Numbered from the stretch's first letter, positions 25,401-32,632 are shown. The stretch is 64,000 nucleotides of DNA from VBWE01 sp943372645 (GCA_943372645.1 CALRZN010000028.1:3136-67135); one strand, 5' to 3'. Numbers and translations are program-made. The notes: generated by a model from the sequence alone, not told the origin.

Positions 25401-25412
25401 CTTGCGGAATAA
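22407..25412 (+). CDS. Propeller-type sensor histidine kinase (NarL/LytS-like HisKA_3)
   Basis: A 1001-residue membrane sensor. The start at 22407 (MISRSVLLLFILLTVIFIPA) gives a signal peptide; the longer frame is unlikely. Two-component-regulator propeller repeats fill roughly residues 30-680 (DSEGLLWFGTQNGLNCWDG, TWVATADGLWYC, DRKGRLWVGSNHGVS). A Y_Y_Y domain and one TM helix near 790 follow. The dimerisation motif is ERISRDLHDHLGAQI, with phospho-acceptor His810, and the HATPase_c domain has ISDDGKGF and PGKGTTLLFKAPL. There is no receiver domain. The response regulator gene follows at 59 bp. Confidence 0.94.
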   Translation: MISRSVLLLFILLTVIFIPAKLHAQTRRFENISSNQGLSQNTVNCIMQDSEGLLWFGTQNGLNCWDGYSFKIYRFSRNDTNSIPDNFILSLAETDTHFIAVGTRNGFACLDKRTGVFKRAAISGAVNNSLHETVAVIIPDSSGQFYFLQRKSTWVYETRTGKTRAVPDVLSQLRNIMTDTKTGKRYGFTPSGVFGFDLKTGQKGRIYNFQSDIWLNNKTGTLIGSDIFLIENRLIKKVNTQTPREATFCGQIPETPTCIAAAPDSTIWIGTLNGLYIFHPADNSIEHVTVTPNTTGSLSSNRIMSLYASPDGLMWVGNTENGVDVYDNSNSGKTIETIFTNSASGQTVWSTVAIKQGQLFGTTSGIQFQPTGKATVPAWLHMLPHDVFAASMCFDRENRLWMATRNRGVLLLDTLKRELLTFKINRSEGLPNAAYHVQCDREGTVWVATADGLWYCRDGSRELKNKPVFYTATDTLNYTTSTFEDRKGRLWVGSNHGVSVSDPEKKTFRQYSYEVGNKKSISHPIVSWITEDARGVMWLGTFGGGLNRYDAATDGFTAVGTAAGLPDEVIYVVAADEQHRLWLSTDRGLVCYDPQTQHLFTYTTRDGLRSNEFVQNGFYKDASGRFYFSNGNSFVRVDAAHAAWPVFAGCPVITGLKVNNSDFPRSSGVLQLQPDEHDIAVSFAAVNYRFQERIVYSYKLEGYDTAWMEPPAGIRFASYTNLPYGDYTLRIRCRIAGGDWSPNERSMQLHIRTPFWRTTWFMLLLVVAAAGLIAGISWFIAGYRHRRRMRAAEVQRKIHLERERISRDLHDHLGAQISYFISTADFIAFGLDQHTPEQSRKLLQELSQGGRTTMQELRETIWALNKAAYTANEFAERLRTYFSMQLAADPLQWKLTVDGNAATVLQPALLLNTFRIIQEALSNVKKHAEAKLFRVELHISENEFAVSISDDGKGFVHKNSPEGHYGLDNMQLRATETGGTLTVNSAPGKGTTLLFKAPLAE

Positions 25413-25471
25413 CACGAATTACGGCAAATGGCGTATTGTGTGCCCCGGCAGAAAAGGCAATCTTTGCAACG

Positions 25472-26158
25472 ATGATAACTGTAGGACTGGTAGAAGACAA
25501 TACGCAGCTGATCCGTTCGGTGAGCCGCAATTTCGGTTTTTTCGGAAACGTGCAGCTGGTGTTTACTGCGCGCAACGGGGCAGAGGCCCTGGAAAAACTG
25601 GAAACCATTCAGCCCGATGTGTTGCTGCTCGACATTAACATGCCCGTAAAAAACGGCATTGAAACGGCACAGGAAGCCTGCGTAAAATACCCGGGCATTC
25701 GAATCATCATGCACACCGTGATTGATGCCGAGGATAAAATATTTGATGCCATTATGGCTGGAGCCACGGGTTACATTCTCAAAGACTCCACACCGGGACA
25801 ACTGATCGAAGCCATTGAAGAAGCCGTTGACGGTGGTGCGCCCATGAGTCCGAGCATTGCCCGCAAAGCCATACAGCTCATCCGCTCACGCGAAAAACCA
25901 CAGGTGCGAAACCGCGAAGAAAACGAATTCGGACTCTCGGCCCGCGAGCTGGAAATACTTGATAAAGTAGCAGAAGGGCAGGCATATCAGCAGATTGCAA
26001 ACGAACTTTTTGTAAGCCCGAAAACCGTTCGCAAACACATCGAAAACATTTACCGCAAACTGCAGGTGCACAACAAAGTGGAAGCAGTGCAGAAAGCGCG
26101 GAACAAAAACCTGCTTTCGGTGGTGCTGGGTTTAATAATGATGCTGGTGAACTTCTGA
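25472..26158 (+). CDS. LuxR/NarL-family response regulator
   Basis: A 228-residue transcription regulator, from the ATG at 25472 (MITVGLVEDNTQLI). The receiver domain has acidic EDN at 8-10, phospho-acceptor Asp54 (LLLDINMPVKNG) and the conserved Lys in GYILKDST. The LuxR HTH has GLSARELEILDKVAEG, QIANELFVSPKTVRKHIENI. Unusually, the C-terminus carries a hydrophobic tail (NLLSVVLGLIMMLVNF). It is the obvious partner of the upstream propeller kinase. An imperfect -7 box AATCTTTG ends only 5 bp before the ATG, so the gene may also have a leaderless or near-leaderless transcript. Confidence 0.93.
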   Translation: MITVGLVEDNTQLIRSVSRNFGFFGNVQLVFTARNGAEALEKLETIQPDVLLLDINMPVKNGIETAQEACVKYPGIRIIMHTVIDAEDKIFDAIMAGATGYILKDSTPGQLIEAIEEAVDGGAPMSPSIARKAIQLIRSREKPQVRNREENEFGLSARELEILDKVAEGQAYQQIANELFVSPKTVRKHIENIYRKLQVHNKVEAVQKARNKNLLSVVLGLIMMLVNF

Positions 26159-26279
26159 TTTTTGATTTAAGGGACCAGTTACACCGTCAGGCTGAGCTTG
26201 TCTTCCGGCGCGCAGTTTGTGCGAAGGCAGGAAGGCGAAATCGAAGACGGCGTGTGATAAATCCAATCAAAAATCAAAA
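26157..26279. repeat. TCAAAAATC/ACACCGTCAG-family inverted repeat (copy C, long form)
   Basis: Starts GATTTTTGATTTAAGGGACC, contains TTACACCGTCAGGCTGAGCT and ATCGAAGACGGCGTGTGATA, and ends ATCCAATCAAAAATCAAAA. It holds the internal segment missing from copy A. It overlaps the response-regulator stop codon by two bases and fills the convergent gap to ppk2. Confidence 0.88.
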
Positions 26280-26290
26280 CTGATTCCTGG

Positions 26291-27064
26291 TTATTTCTTC
26301 TTTTCCTCTTTGGCAGCTTTCACCGGCGAGGTGGTAACCAGTTTCGGGTATTCCAGTTTCAGTTTGTGCAGCGCTTTTACAATGTGCCGGGATATTACAT
26401 ATTCTTTATACCAGTTCTGATCGGACGGCACAATAATCCATTCCGGTTTGTTGCAGGCATCGAACAGGTTATCATACGCGTTGATATACTGATCAAATTT
26501 TTTGGCTGTTTCCCAGTCGCCGTCGTTGTGTTTCCAGAACTTCAGCGGGTCGGTTTTGCGCTCTGTTAAACGTTCCATTTGTTCTTCGCGCGAAATATGG
26601 AGGTAAAACTTCAGCACCACGGTACCATTGTATTCCAGCAGGTCTTCAAAGGCGTTGATGTGTTTGTAACGTTCTTTGGTGCTTTTTTCGTCAATCCATT
26701 TTTCAACGGTTGGAACGAGTACATCTTCGTAATGCGACCGGTTAAAAATTTTAATCATGCCGCGTTCCGGTGTTTCTTTGTGAATGCGCCAGAGGAAATC
26801 GTGTGCGCGTTCTTCCGTCGAAGGCGCTTTCCACGCTTTAACGGAGCAGCCTAACGGGTTCACACCGCGGAATACCGTAGCCATGGCGCCGTCTTTGCCC
26901 GAAGCATCCATGCCCTGTAAAACAACGAGCAGGCTGTGCTGACTTTGCGCAAACAAAACCTTCTGCAGTTCGGCAATTTCTGCGATGTGCTTTTCGGTTT
27001 CTTTTTTTGTTTTCTCTTTGTCGAACCCTTTCGGTGCGCGCGTGGAAATTGTTTTCAGTTTCAT
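26291..27064 (-). CDS. Polyphosphate kinase 2 family protein
   Basis: A 257-residue cytosolic kinase of the PPK2 family, which transfers phosphate between polyphosphate and nucleotides (NDP or NMP depending on class). Visible are the Walker A motif GMDASGKDG (51-59), the Walker B region IFNRSHYEDVL (106-116) and the lid-module arginines (REEQMERLTERKTDPLKFWK). One domain only, so single-domain class I or III by length; the class cannot be told from motifs alone. A perfect 25-bp dyad lies 13 bp upstream of the start codon. Confidence 0.93.
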   Translation of the reverse strand: MKLKTISTRAPKGFDKEKTKKETEKHIAEIAELQKVLFAQSQHSLLVVLQGMDASGKDGAMATVFRGVNPLGCSVKAWKAPSTEERAHDFLWRIHKETPERGMIKIFNRSHYEDVLVPTVEKWIDEKSTKERYKHINAFEDLLEYNGTVVLKFYLHISREEQMERLTERKTDPLKFWKHNDGDWETAKKFDQYINAYDNLFDACNKPEWIIVPSDQNWYKEYVISRHIVKALHKLKLEYPKLVTTSPVKAAKEEKKK

Positions 27065-27077
27065 CGTTCGTTTTTTA

Positions 27078-27102
27078 ATTCTCGTGACACTGTCACGAGA
27101 AT
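27078..27102. promoter_or_regulatory. Perfect 12-bp inverted repeat upstream of ppk2
   Basis: ATTCTCGTGACA (27078-27089), one base C, then TGTCACGAGAAT (27091-27102). No U run follows on the minus strand, so it is unlikely to terminate the upstream carboxylase transcript. It is better explained as a repressor operator or a 5'-leader hairpin for ppk2. Confidence 0.6.
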
Positions 27103-27166
27103 GTTTCGCATACCCCGGTTAGTTTATGTGTTCATGAGCGATGCGTCGCACATCGAACCACAAACT

Positions 27167-28825
27167 TTATGTTTGCAAAACCCCCACATTATAAGGTTTT
27201 GTTATCGGCGATTGGTTCGCCATTTCAATACCCATACTTATCCATTTGCGTGTATCAAGCGGGTTGATGATGGCATCGAGCCATAAACGGGCTGCCGCGT
27301 AATACGGTGTGGTCTGGCTGTTGTAGCGTTCGGTGATCTGCGCCAGCAATTTTTTCTCTTCTTCGGGATCAATTTCTTTGCCCTGTGCTTTGAGTGCGCT
27401 CACCTGGATCTGCAGCAGTGTTTTGGCTGCCTGCGCGCCACCCATTACCGCAACCTGCGCGGTAGGCCAGCCCACAATCAGGCGCGGGTCGTAGGCTTTT
27501 CCGCACATGGCGTAGTTGCCGGCACCGTACGAGTTGCCAAGAATGATCGTGAATTTCGGAACCACCGAATTGCTCATTGCATTCACGAGCTTCGCACCGT
27601 CTTTAATAATTCCGTTTTGCTCTGAACGCGAACCCACCATAAAACCGGTTACATCCTGTAAAAACACAAGCGGAATACGGCGCTGGTTGCAGTTCATGAT
27701 AAAACGTGCGGCTTTGTCGGCACTGTCGGAATAAATTACACCGCCGAACTGCATTTCGCCTTTTTTGCTCTTCACCACCTTGCGCTGGTTGGCCACAATG
27801 CCCACCGCCCAGCCGTCAATGCGGGCGGTACAGCACACGATGCTTTGTCCGTAGGCTTCCTTGTATTCATCAAACTCCGAATCGTCAACGAGGCGTTTAA
27901 TGATATCGCGTATTTCGTACGGCTTGTCGCGCGTGTCGGGCATAATGCCCAGTATTTCTTTCGGATCAAGTTTGGGTGCGGCCGGTGTGGCGCGGTTGAA
28001 TCCCGCTTTTTCAAAATCACCCACTTTATCCATAATGCGCCGGATGCGGTCGAGGCAATCGGCGTCGTCTTTGCACTTGTTATCAGTAACGCCCGAAATT
28101 TCGCAATGTGTGGTTGCACCGCCGAGTGTTTCGTTGTCAATGGTTTCGCCGATGGCCGCTTTAACGAGGTACGAACCGGCCAGGAAAATAGTGCCGGTTT
28201 TATCCACGATCATGGCTTCGTCGCTCATAATGGGCAGGTACGCACCGCCGGCAACACAGCTGCCCATGATAGCCGCAATCTGCAGAATGCCCTGCGACGA
28301 CATGATGGCGTTGTTGCGGAAAATGCGCCCGAAATGTTCTTTATCCGGAAAAATTTCATCCTGCATCGGCAGGTAAACCCCGGCACTGTCAACTAAATAA
28401 ATAATCGGCAGGCGGTTTTCCATGGCGATTTCCTGTGCGCGTAAATTCTTTTTGCCGGTAATCGGAAACCAGGCGCCGGCTTTTACGGTGGCGTCGTTGG
28501 CCACCACAATGCACTGTTTGCCGCTTACGTAACCGATCATAATCACCACGCCGCCCGCAGGACAGCCGCCGTGTTCTTTATACATGTCGTCGCCGGCAAA
28601 GGCACCGATTTCAATGCGGTCGCTGTTTTTATCGAGCAGGTAATCAATGCGCTCGCGGGCCGTCATTTTGCCCTGCTCATGCAGTTTTTCAATACGGCCT
28701 TTGCCGCCACCCAGGGCTGCTTTGGCAAAACGCTGTTCCATGGCCGATACCAGCAGGCGCATGGTATCTTCGTTCTTATTGAATTCCAGGTTCTGCTTTT
28801 CGGTTTTCTGTACGGTATCACTCAT
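27167..28825 (-). CDS. Acyl-CoA carboxylase carboxyltransferase (beta) subunit, MCC-like
   Basis: A 552-residue cytosolic carboxyltransferase of biotin-dependent acyl-CoA carboxylases. N-terminal crotonase half: GKMTARERIDYLLDKNSDRI, VVANDATVKAGAWFPIT, GSCVAGGAYLPIMSDEAM. C-terminal half: IPLVFLQDVTGFMVGSRSE and GNSYGAGNYAMCGKAYDPRL. The GAGNYxMCGKAYxPR motif and HFGRIFRNNAIMSSQGI resemble methylcrotonoyl-CoA carboxylase more than the propionyl enzyme. The start at 28825 (MSDTVQKTEK) is preferred over the frame's upstream end. The biotin-carrying alpha subunit is not nearby. Confidence 0.88.
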   Translation of the reverse strand: MSDTVQKTEKQNLEFNKNEDTMRLLVSAMEQRFAKAALGGGKGRIEKLHEQGKMTARERIDYLLDKNSDRIEIGAFAGDDMYKEHGGCPAGGVVIMIGYVSGKQCIVVANDATVKAGAWFPITGKKNLRAQEIAMENRLPIIYLVDSAGVYLPMQDEIFPDKEHFGRIFRNNAIMSSQGILQIAAIMGSCVAGGAYLPIMSDEAMIVDKTGTIFLAGSYLVKAAIGETIDNETLGGATTHCEISGVTDNKCKDDADCLDRIRRIMDKVGDFEKAGFNRATPAAPKLDPKEILGIMPDTRDKPYEIRDIIKRLVDDSEFDEYKEAYGQSIVCCTARIDGWAVGIVANQRKVVKSKKGEMQFGGVIYSDSADKAARFIMNCNQRRIPLVFLQDVTGFMVGSRSEQNGIIKDGAKLVNAMSNSVVPKFTIILGNSYGAGNYAMCGKAYDPRLIVGWPTAQVAVMGGAQAAKTLLQIQVSALKAQGKEIDPEEEKKLLAQITERYNSQTTPYYAAARLWLDAIINPLDTRKWISMGIEMANQSPITKPYNVGVLQT

Positions 28826-28884
28826 AATAGTAGAGGCGTGTTTTTTTGCGAACCCAAAGATACGCTTTAAGCGAGCACAAAAAA

Positions 28885-28902
28885 ATCCGGCCGGAGCCGG
28901 AT
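28885..28902 (-). terminator. Terminator of the small ORF upstream of the carboxylase gene
   Basis: ATCCGGC (28885-28891), loop CGGA, GCCGGAT (28896-28902). On the minus strand it is followed by a T run (the A7 at 28878-28884). It lies 56 bp after the stop of the 44-residue ORF. Confidence 0.75.
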
Positions 28903-28957
28903 CATCATATACCCCGGCAGGGCCGGATGCATCGCAAAAAAACAAAAGTGAAAAAAA

Positions 28958-29092
28958 TCAGCAGGCCCGGTATAAACTGCTGTTGCTGCGGCCGGCAATA
29001 AGCCCGGCGATAATGGCCGCAATTTTAACCGGTTTGGTTACGGGCGGATTGTAAATAATGGCGCCGAGTATTTCAAGTATAATTTGTTTCAT
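28958..29092 (-). CDS. Small 44-residue hydrophobic protein (putative)
   Basis: An ATG at 29092 opens a 44-codon frame ending at 28958 (starts MKQIILEILGAIIYNPP, ends SNSSLYRAC). It contains a hydrophobic stretch (KIAAIIAGLIAG), consistent with a small membrane or amphipathic peptide. Support comes from context: a hairpin plus U run 56 bp downstream, and on the minus strand a TTG-N18-TATAGTTTC promoter-like pair about 35-65 bp upstream. No homologue is recognised. A spurious frame cannot be excluded. Confidence 0.45.
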   Translation of the reverse strand: MKQIILEILGAIIYNPPVTKPVKIAAIIAGLIAGRSNSSLYRAC

Positions 29093-29209
29093 AAAAGCTG
29101 TAGGTCTTTTGATGAAGCGAAACTATACCACAATACAGGAGCAGGCAAACCAACTTTTTGCCCATTCGTGGGGTTCAAGAGAAAAAGGGAAGTGAAAGCG
29201 CCAGCCGGA

Positions 29210-29728
29210 TTACAACTTTTCCAGCGCCTTTAATGTTTTCTCTCCGCGGTTTTTTACACCGGCCGATGCATGCTCCAGGACCGCTTCCACTGCCGCTTTC
29301 AGCTCGTTTTTCAGATCAGGTTCGCGTTTGCAGATGTTCAGCAGCACCGTCATTGAAAATGCTTTTACGGCAATGGGCGAACTGGAATTAAGCAGGAGAG
29401 CAAAACACGTATCGGTAAGCTCACCCAGGTATTTTTCCGGTACAGCAATAAATTGCAGGATGCGCACAATGTTTCGCGTAACGCCTTCGTGCATGTCCGT
29501 GCGCTGCAGGTGACGGATGAGTTTACCCAGGTAGGGTTTGATCAGTTCCGGGTGCGCTTCCACACAATCATTCATCGCCCATGAAGCCCGCGGCGCAATC
29601 ACCAGGTCGTTTTCAAAAATCAACTCCATCAGTTCGCGGAAGCGCGCACGGTCGTTACCCACATAACGCGCCACTTTGCGTGCAAGGTCTTTTGACTGGC
29701 GGAGGCGAAGCGTTTCACGGATATTCAT
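29210..29728 (-). CDS. HEAT-repeat-like cytosolic protein, unknown function
   Basis: A 172-residue helical protein from the ATG at 29728 (MNIRETLRLRQSKDLARKVA); the longer frame passes through an intergenic repeat. It shows helical-hairpin repeats (ARFRELMELIFENDLVIAPR, LIKPYLGKLIRHLQRTDMHE, LTDTCFALLLNSSSPIAVKA) of the ARM/HEAT type. Similar small proteins occur in Bacteroidota without an assigned role. There is no signal peptide and it is monocistronic. Confidence 0.8.
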   Translation of the reverse strand: MNIRETLRLRQSKDLARKVARYVGNDRARFRELMELIFENDLVIAPRASWAMNDCVEAHPELIKPYLGKLIRHLQRTDMHEGVTRNIVRILQFIAVPEKYLGELTDTCFALLLNSSSPIAVKAFSMTVLLNICKREPDLKNELKAAVEAVLEHASAGVKNRGEKTLKALEKL

Positions 29729-29761
29729 GCGGTGCAAATATAAAAAAGAAGCATGTTGAAT

Positions 29762-29839
29762 AGTTGGCAGTGGCAGCAGGCAGTGGCAGTCATTCTGATA
29801 AAAATCATATCCTGCCAACTGCTGCTGCCACTGCCACTA
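29762..29839. repeat. Imperfect GGCAGTGGCAGCAG inverted repeat
   Basis: AGTTGGCAGTGGCAGCAGGC at the left is matched by CTGCCAACTGCTGCTGCCAC at the right, with a few mismatches and a loop of about 23 nt. It sits between ridA's 3' end and the HEAT-like gene and slightly overlaps the ridA stop region. Unlike the other intergenic repeats, no second copy is seen in the window. Confidence 0.7.
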
Positions 29840-30313
29840 ATTCTTCACCGCCATCACGCTTATCTCCACATGCGCGCCTTTCGGCAATGCGGCTACCTGC
29901 ACGGTTTCGCGGGCGGGGTAGGGGCTGCCGGGCGGGAAACTTTTGGCGTAAATTTCATTCACTGTTCCAAACTGTTTCAGGTCGGTCATGTAAATCGTGG
30001 TGCGTACAACGTCCGTGGTTTTTAAACTGGCTGCGGCAAGTATGGCGGTAATATTTTTCATTACCCGGGTAACTTCCTGCTGCATTGTAGCTGTATCCAT
30101 ATTGCCGGTTGCCGGATCAATGGCAATCTGCCCCGAAACAAACAACGCATTGCCGCGCGCGGTGGCCTGTGCATACGGACCGATGGGGGCGGGGGCGTCT
30201 TTTGTAAAAATGACCGCAGGCAGTTCTTCTTTCTTTTTCATTTTGCTGAACGAAAGCCACAGCAGGCCGGCAATGGCCAGTACCGCAAGCGCAACAAATA
30301 TGGTTTTATTCAT
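29837..30313 (-). CDS. Membrane-tethered RidA family (reactive enamine/imine deaminase) protein
   Basis: A 158-residue protein from the ATG at 30313. Residues 1-23 form a TM helix or uncleaved signal (MNKTIFVALAVLAIAGLLWL), then a KMKKKEE stretch, and residues 32-158 a RidA domain with GPYAQA, VSGQIAIDP, the catalytic Arg135 (PYPARETVQVAAL) and Glu150 (HVEISVMAVK). RidA hydrolyses reactive 2-aminoacrylate-like enamines or imines released by PLP enzymes, normally in the cytosol. This copy is placed outside the cytoplasm or on the membrane. It starts 7 bp after the stop of a PLP-enzyme gene. Confidence 0.9.
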   Translation of the reverse strand: MNKTIFVALAVLAIAGLLWLSFSKMKKKEELPAVIFTKDAPAPIGPYAQATARGNALFVSGQIAIDPATGNMDTATMQQEVTRVMKNITAILAAASLKTTDVVRTTIYMTDLKQFGTVNEIYAKSFPPGSPYPARETVQVAALPKGAHVEISVMAVKN

Positions 30314-30320
30314 CGTGCAA

Positions 30321-31628
30321 TCAGTCTTTGGCTTTGGGCTGTGATGCTGCAATTTCAGTAATGGCCGCTACCAGTTTATCCAGGTCGGCGGTGTTCGTAT
30401 AAACATGCGGGGTAACGCGCACGCCGTGTATATTTTCCCAGTTAATGCCCACGGTGTGAATTTTATGTTTCTCCATCAGGTAGTTGTCCACTTCTTCCGG
30501 TTTCCAGCCGGCCACCGAAAAGTTGGCAATTGCGCACGAGAAAGGAGCTTTCAATGACGTATTCAGTTTCACGCCTTTTATTTTTGCGGCCCGTGTTGCC
30601 CAGTAATCTTTCAGGTAACGCAGGCGTGCCTCCTTGCGTTTCGCCCCGATGAGCAGGTGAAAATCAATAGCGTATGAAATTGCCATCTCCGATGCAAACG
30701 AACGTGTTCCCAGCGATTCAAATTTGCGGATATCAGTTCCGTCAGGCTCGTTATTCGAAAGCAGCGCCCACACGTTTTTGATCTTGTCTTTTTTAATGTA
30801 AAGCATGCCGCTTCCGAACGGCGCGCACAGCCACTTGTGCAGGCTGGTCGCAAAATAATCGCAGCCGAGATCCGAAATCTTGTAATCAATATGCCCGAAA
30901 CTGTGTGCGCCATCGGCAATCACTTCTATGCCGCGTTTGTGTGCTTCATCGGCAATGCGGCGGCAGGGAAGCACCTGGCCCACCCAGTTGATGAGGTGCG
31001 TTACATGCACCACTTTTGTTTTTTCGGTAAAAGCGGCGGTGTATTGTTTTACAATGGCTTCATCGTTTTCAATCGGCAGTTCAAGGTTGATGAACACGAG
31101 TTTGATGCCGTCGCGTTTTTCGCGCTGTTTCCAGGCGTTCAGCATGTTCGGGTAATCCTGTTTGGTGAGCACCACTTCGTCGCCGGCTTTCAGGTTGAGC
31201 CCGAAAATAACCGTGTTCAGTCCTTCCGTTGCATTGCGGTTGATGGCAATTTCTTCGGCATCGCACCCGGCCAGGTCCGCTAATTTTCTGCGCAGCGGTT
31301 CGCGGCCGGCATCCAGTATGCGCCACATGTAGTAGGAGGGACCTTCGTTGCACAGCTGGTAGTTGCGGATGTGTGCTTCCTGCACGCTGCGCGGTTGCGG
31401 ACTAACACCGCCGTTGTTCAGGTTAATGATGTTCAGCGAAACGGTAAAGGATTCACGGATCCAGTTCCAGAAATCTTCATCCGATGCAAGCTCCATGTCC
31501 GATTTCCCGGCAGCACCTTCCAGCGCCTGTTCAAACCCTGCCGCCATCAGCTGGTCGAGGAACGGGGTGAGGGATAACGCACCTGCGGTTAATCCCAGTT
31601 TTTTCATGAATGCTCTGCGATCGCTCAT
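30321..31628 (-). CDS. Class V aminotransferase-fold PLP enzyme with Tat-type leader
   Basis: A 435-residue enzyme. The N-terminus MSDRRAFMKKLGLTAGALSL is a Tat signal (RRAFMK), so it is likely exported folded. The catalytic domain has VIADGAHSFGHIDY (Asp239, His242) and the PLP Lys265 in ATSLHKWLCAPFGSG, typical of isopenicillin-N-epimerase/cysteine-desulfurase-like enzymes. The reaction is not assignable by eye. RidA follows at 7 bp on the same transcript. A perfect -7 box TATATTTG is on the minus strand at 31652-31645. Confidence 0.9.
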   Translation of the reverse strand: MSDRRAFMKKLGLTAGALSLTPFLDQLMAAGFEQALEGAAGKSDMELASDEDFWNWIRESFTVSLNIINLNNGGVSPQPRSVQEAHIRNYQLCNEGPSYYMWRILDAGREPLRRKLADLAGCDAEEIAINRNATEGLNTVIFGLNLKAGDEVVLTKQDYPNMLNAWKQREKRDGIKLVFINLELPIENDEAIVKQYTAAFTEKTKVVHVTHLINWVGQVLPCRRIADEAHKRGIEVIADGAHSFGHIDYKISDLGCDYFATSLHKWLCAPFGSGMLYIKKDKIKNVWALLSNNEPDGTDIRKFESLGTRSFASEMAISYAIDFHLLIGAKRKEARLRYLKDYWATRAAKIKGVKLNTSLKAPFSCAIANFSVAGWKPEEVDNYLMEKHKIHTVGINWENIHGVRVTPHVYTNTADLDKLVAAITEIAASQPKAKD

Positions 31629-31644
31629 ACGGAAAGTATTTTGT

Positions 31645-31652
31645 CAAATATA
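31645..31652 (-). promoter_or_regulatory. Putative -7 promoter box for the PLP-enzyme/RidA operon
   Basis: The minus strand reads TATATTTG (complement CAAATATA at 31645-31652), an exact TAnnTTTG match 16 bp upstream of the ATG at 31628. This implies a very short 5' leader. The -33 element is not obvious. Confidence 0.5.
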
Positions 31653-31736
31653 GCAAAGCATTTTTTAACAGTTCAGCGCCTGTTAAATGATGCTAATCAA
31701 CCGGCTGCCTGCATGTTGCCGTTTTATATTTGGTTT

Positions 31737-32531
31737 ATGAAGAAAAACGCCCGCATCCTCCTCCCCGCCGCGCTGCTGCTTACCATCGGCGCATTCGCTG
31801 TAACCCGGCAGCCCTGGTTTGCCGCCACATTCGGCACATTGCAGAACCCGGCAGTTATTAATCCGGTTGCTGCGTATTACGAAGCCAACAAAGGCAATAC
31901 CGAACACAGCATTTCAACCGGCACCACCGCCAACGGTACGCTCATAAACGGAAAGCTGGTTCCGTACGACGGTTCCAATTTTGAATATTTCGATACATCG
32001 AGTTACCTCGGCGGCCGCGCTTTTCTGAACGACCGTGTAGTCAAAACGTATGTGGAAGTATATGATACGCTCGCTGCACGCCACCCCGGCCGTCGGTTCC
32101 GGCTCATGGAATGTTCGCTGCGCAACGGCGGCCCTATTCCCGGCCACCGCACCCACCAGAACGGACTCAGCACCGATGTGATGGTGCCCGTTACCAAAAA
32201 CGGCGAACCGTATTACGGACTTGATTCGCTGGGCGGCTGGCATTACGGGCTGGAGTTTAACAACAGCGGGCAGCTGATTTCCGATACCACGGTTACGATT
32301 GATTTTAACCTGCTGGCCGAACACGTGTACCTGCTGAACAAAATCGGGAAAAAACACAAGGTGAAAGTGGCGAAAACCATTCTGAAATTAGAACTGAAAG
32401 ACGAATTGTACGCCACGGTTTACGGCAAAAAAATTAAAAACGCGGGCATTTATTTCGCCATGAACCTGCCGGATTTTATCAACCGGAATCATGATGATCA
32501 TTACCATATTGATTTTGAGGTGTTGCCGTAA
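31737..32531 (+). CDS. Murein endopeptidase-like (MepA/LAS-type) metallopeptidase
   Basis: A 264-residue protein with an N-terminal TM/signal helix (residues 8-23), from the ATG at 31737. The LAS-family zinc-binding pattern is present: H-x-x-G-x-x-x-D at His140-Asp147 (GHRTHQNGLSTDVMV) and HxH near the C-terminus, His255 and His257 (NHDDHYHIDF). MepA-like enzymes cut D-Ala-diaminopimelate crosslinks in peptidoglycan. It is divergent from the Tat-PLP/RidA operon and monocistronic. Substrate specificity is inferred only. Confidence 0.8.
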   Translation: MKKNARILLPAALLLTIGAFAVTRQPWFAATFGTLQNPAVINPVAAYYEANKGNTEHSISTGTTANGTLINGKLVPYDGSNFEYFDTSSYLGGRAFLNDRVVKTYVEVYDTLAARHPGRRFRLMECSLRNGGPIPGHRTHQNGLSTDVMVPVTKNGEPYYGLDSLGGWHYGLEFNNSGQLISDTTVTIDFNLLAEHVYLLNKIGKKHKVKVAKTILKLELKDELYATVYGKKIKNAGIYFAMNLPDFINRNHDDHYHIDFEVLP

Positions 32532-32605
32532 GCCGCAAATAACCACCTGTTAATTTTCTCCAAAAAATAAACAACAAAACTTGCGTCGTATCGTTTTTTA
32601 ATTTT

Positions 32606-32622
32606 ACTTTGCAACACAAAGT
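32606..32622. promoter_or_regulatory. Putative operator, ACTTTG-N5-CAAAGT, copy 1
   Basis: ACTTTG (32606-32611), CAACA, CAAAGT (32617-32622). The left half is also part of a TACTTTG -7-like box. The ATG at 32633 follows 10 bp later. The same dyad in the same context (TTTTACTTTG...CAAAGT-N-CTTTT) recurs at 33616-33632. Confidence 0.65.
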
Positions 32623-32632
32623 TCTTTTTAAA

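Noticed and set aside
27167..28825. Calling the carboxyltransferase propionyl-CoA carboxylase because of the mutase in the same window
   Set aside because: The GAGNYxMCGKAYxPR and HFGRIF blocks match the methylcrotonoyl type better; the mutase is about 12 kb away and not in the same operon.
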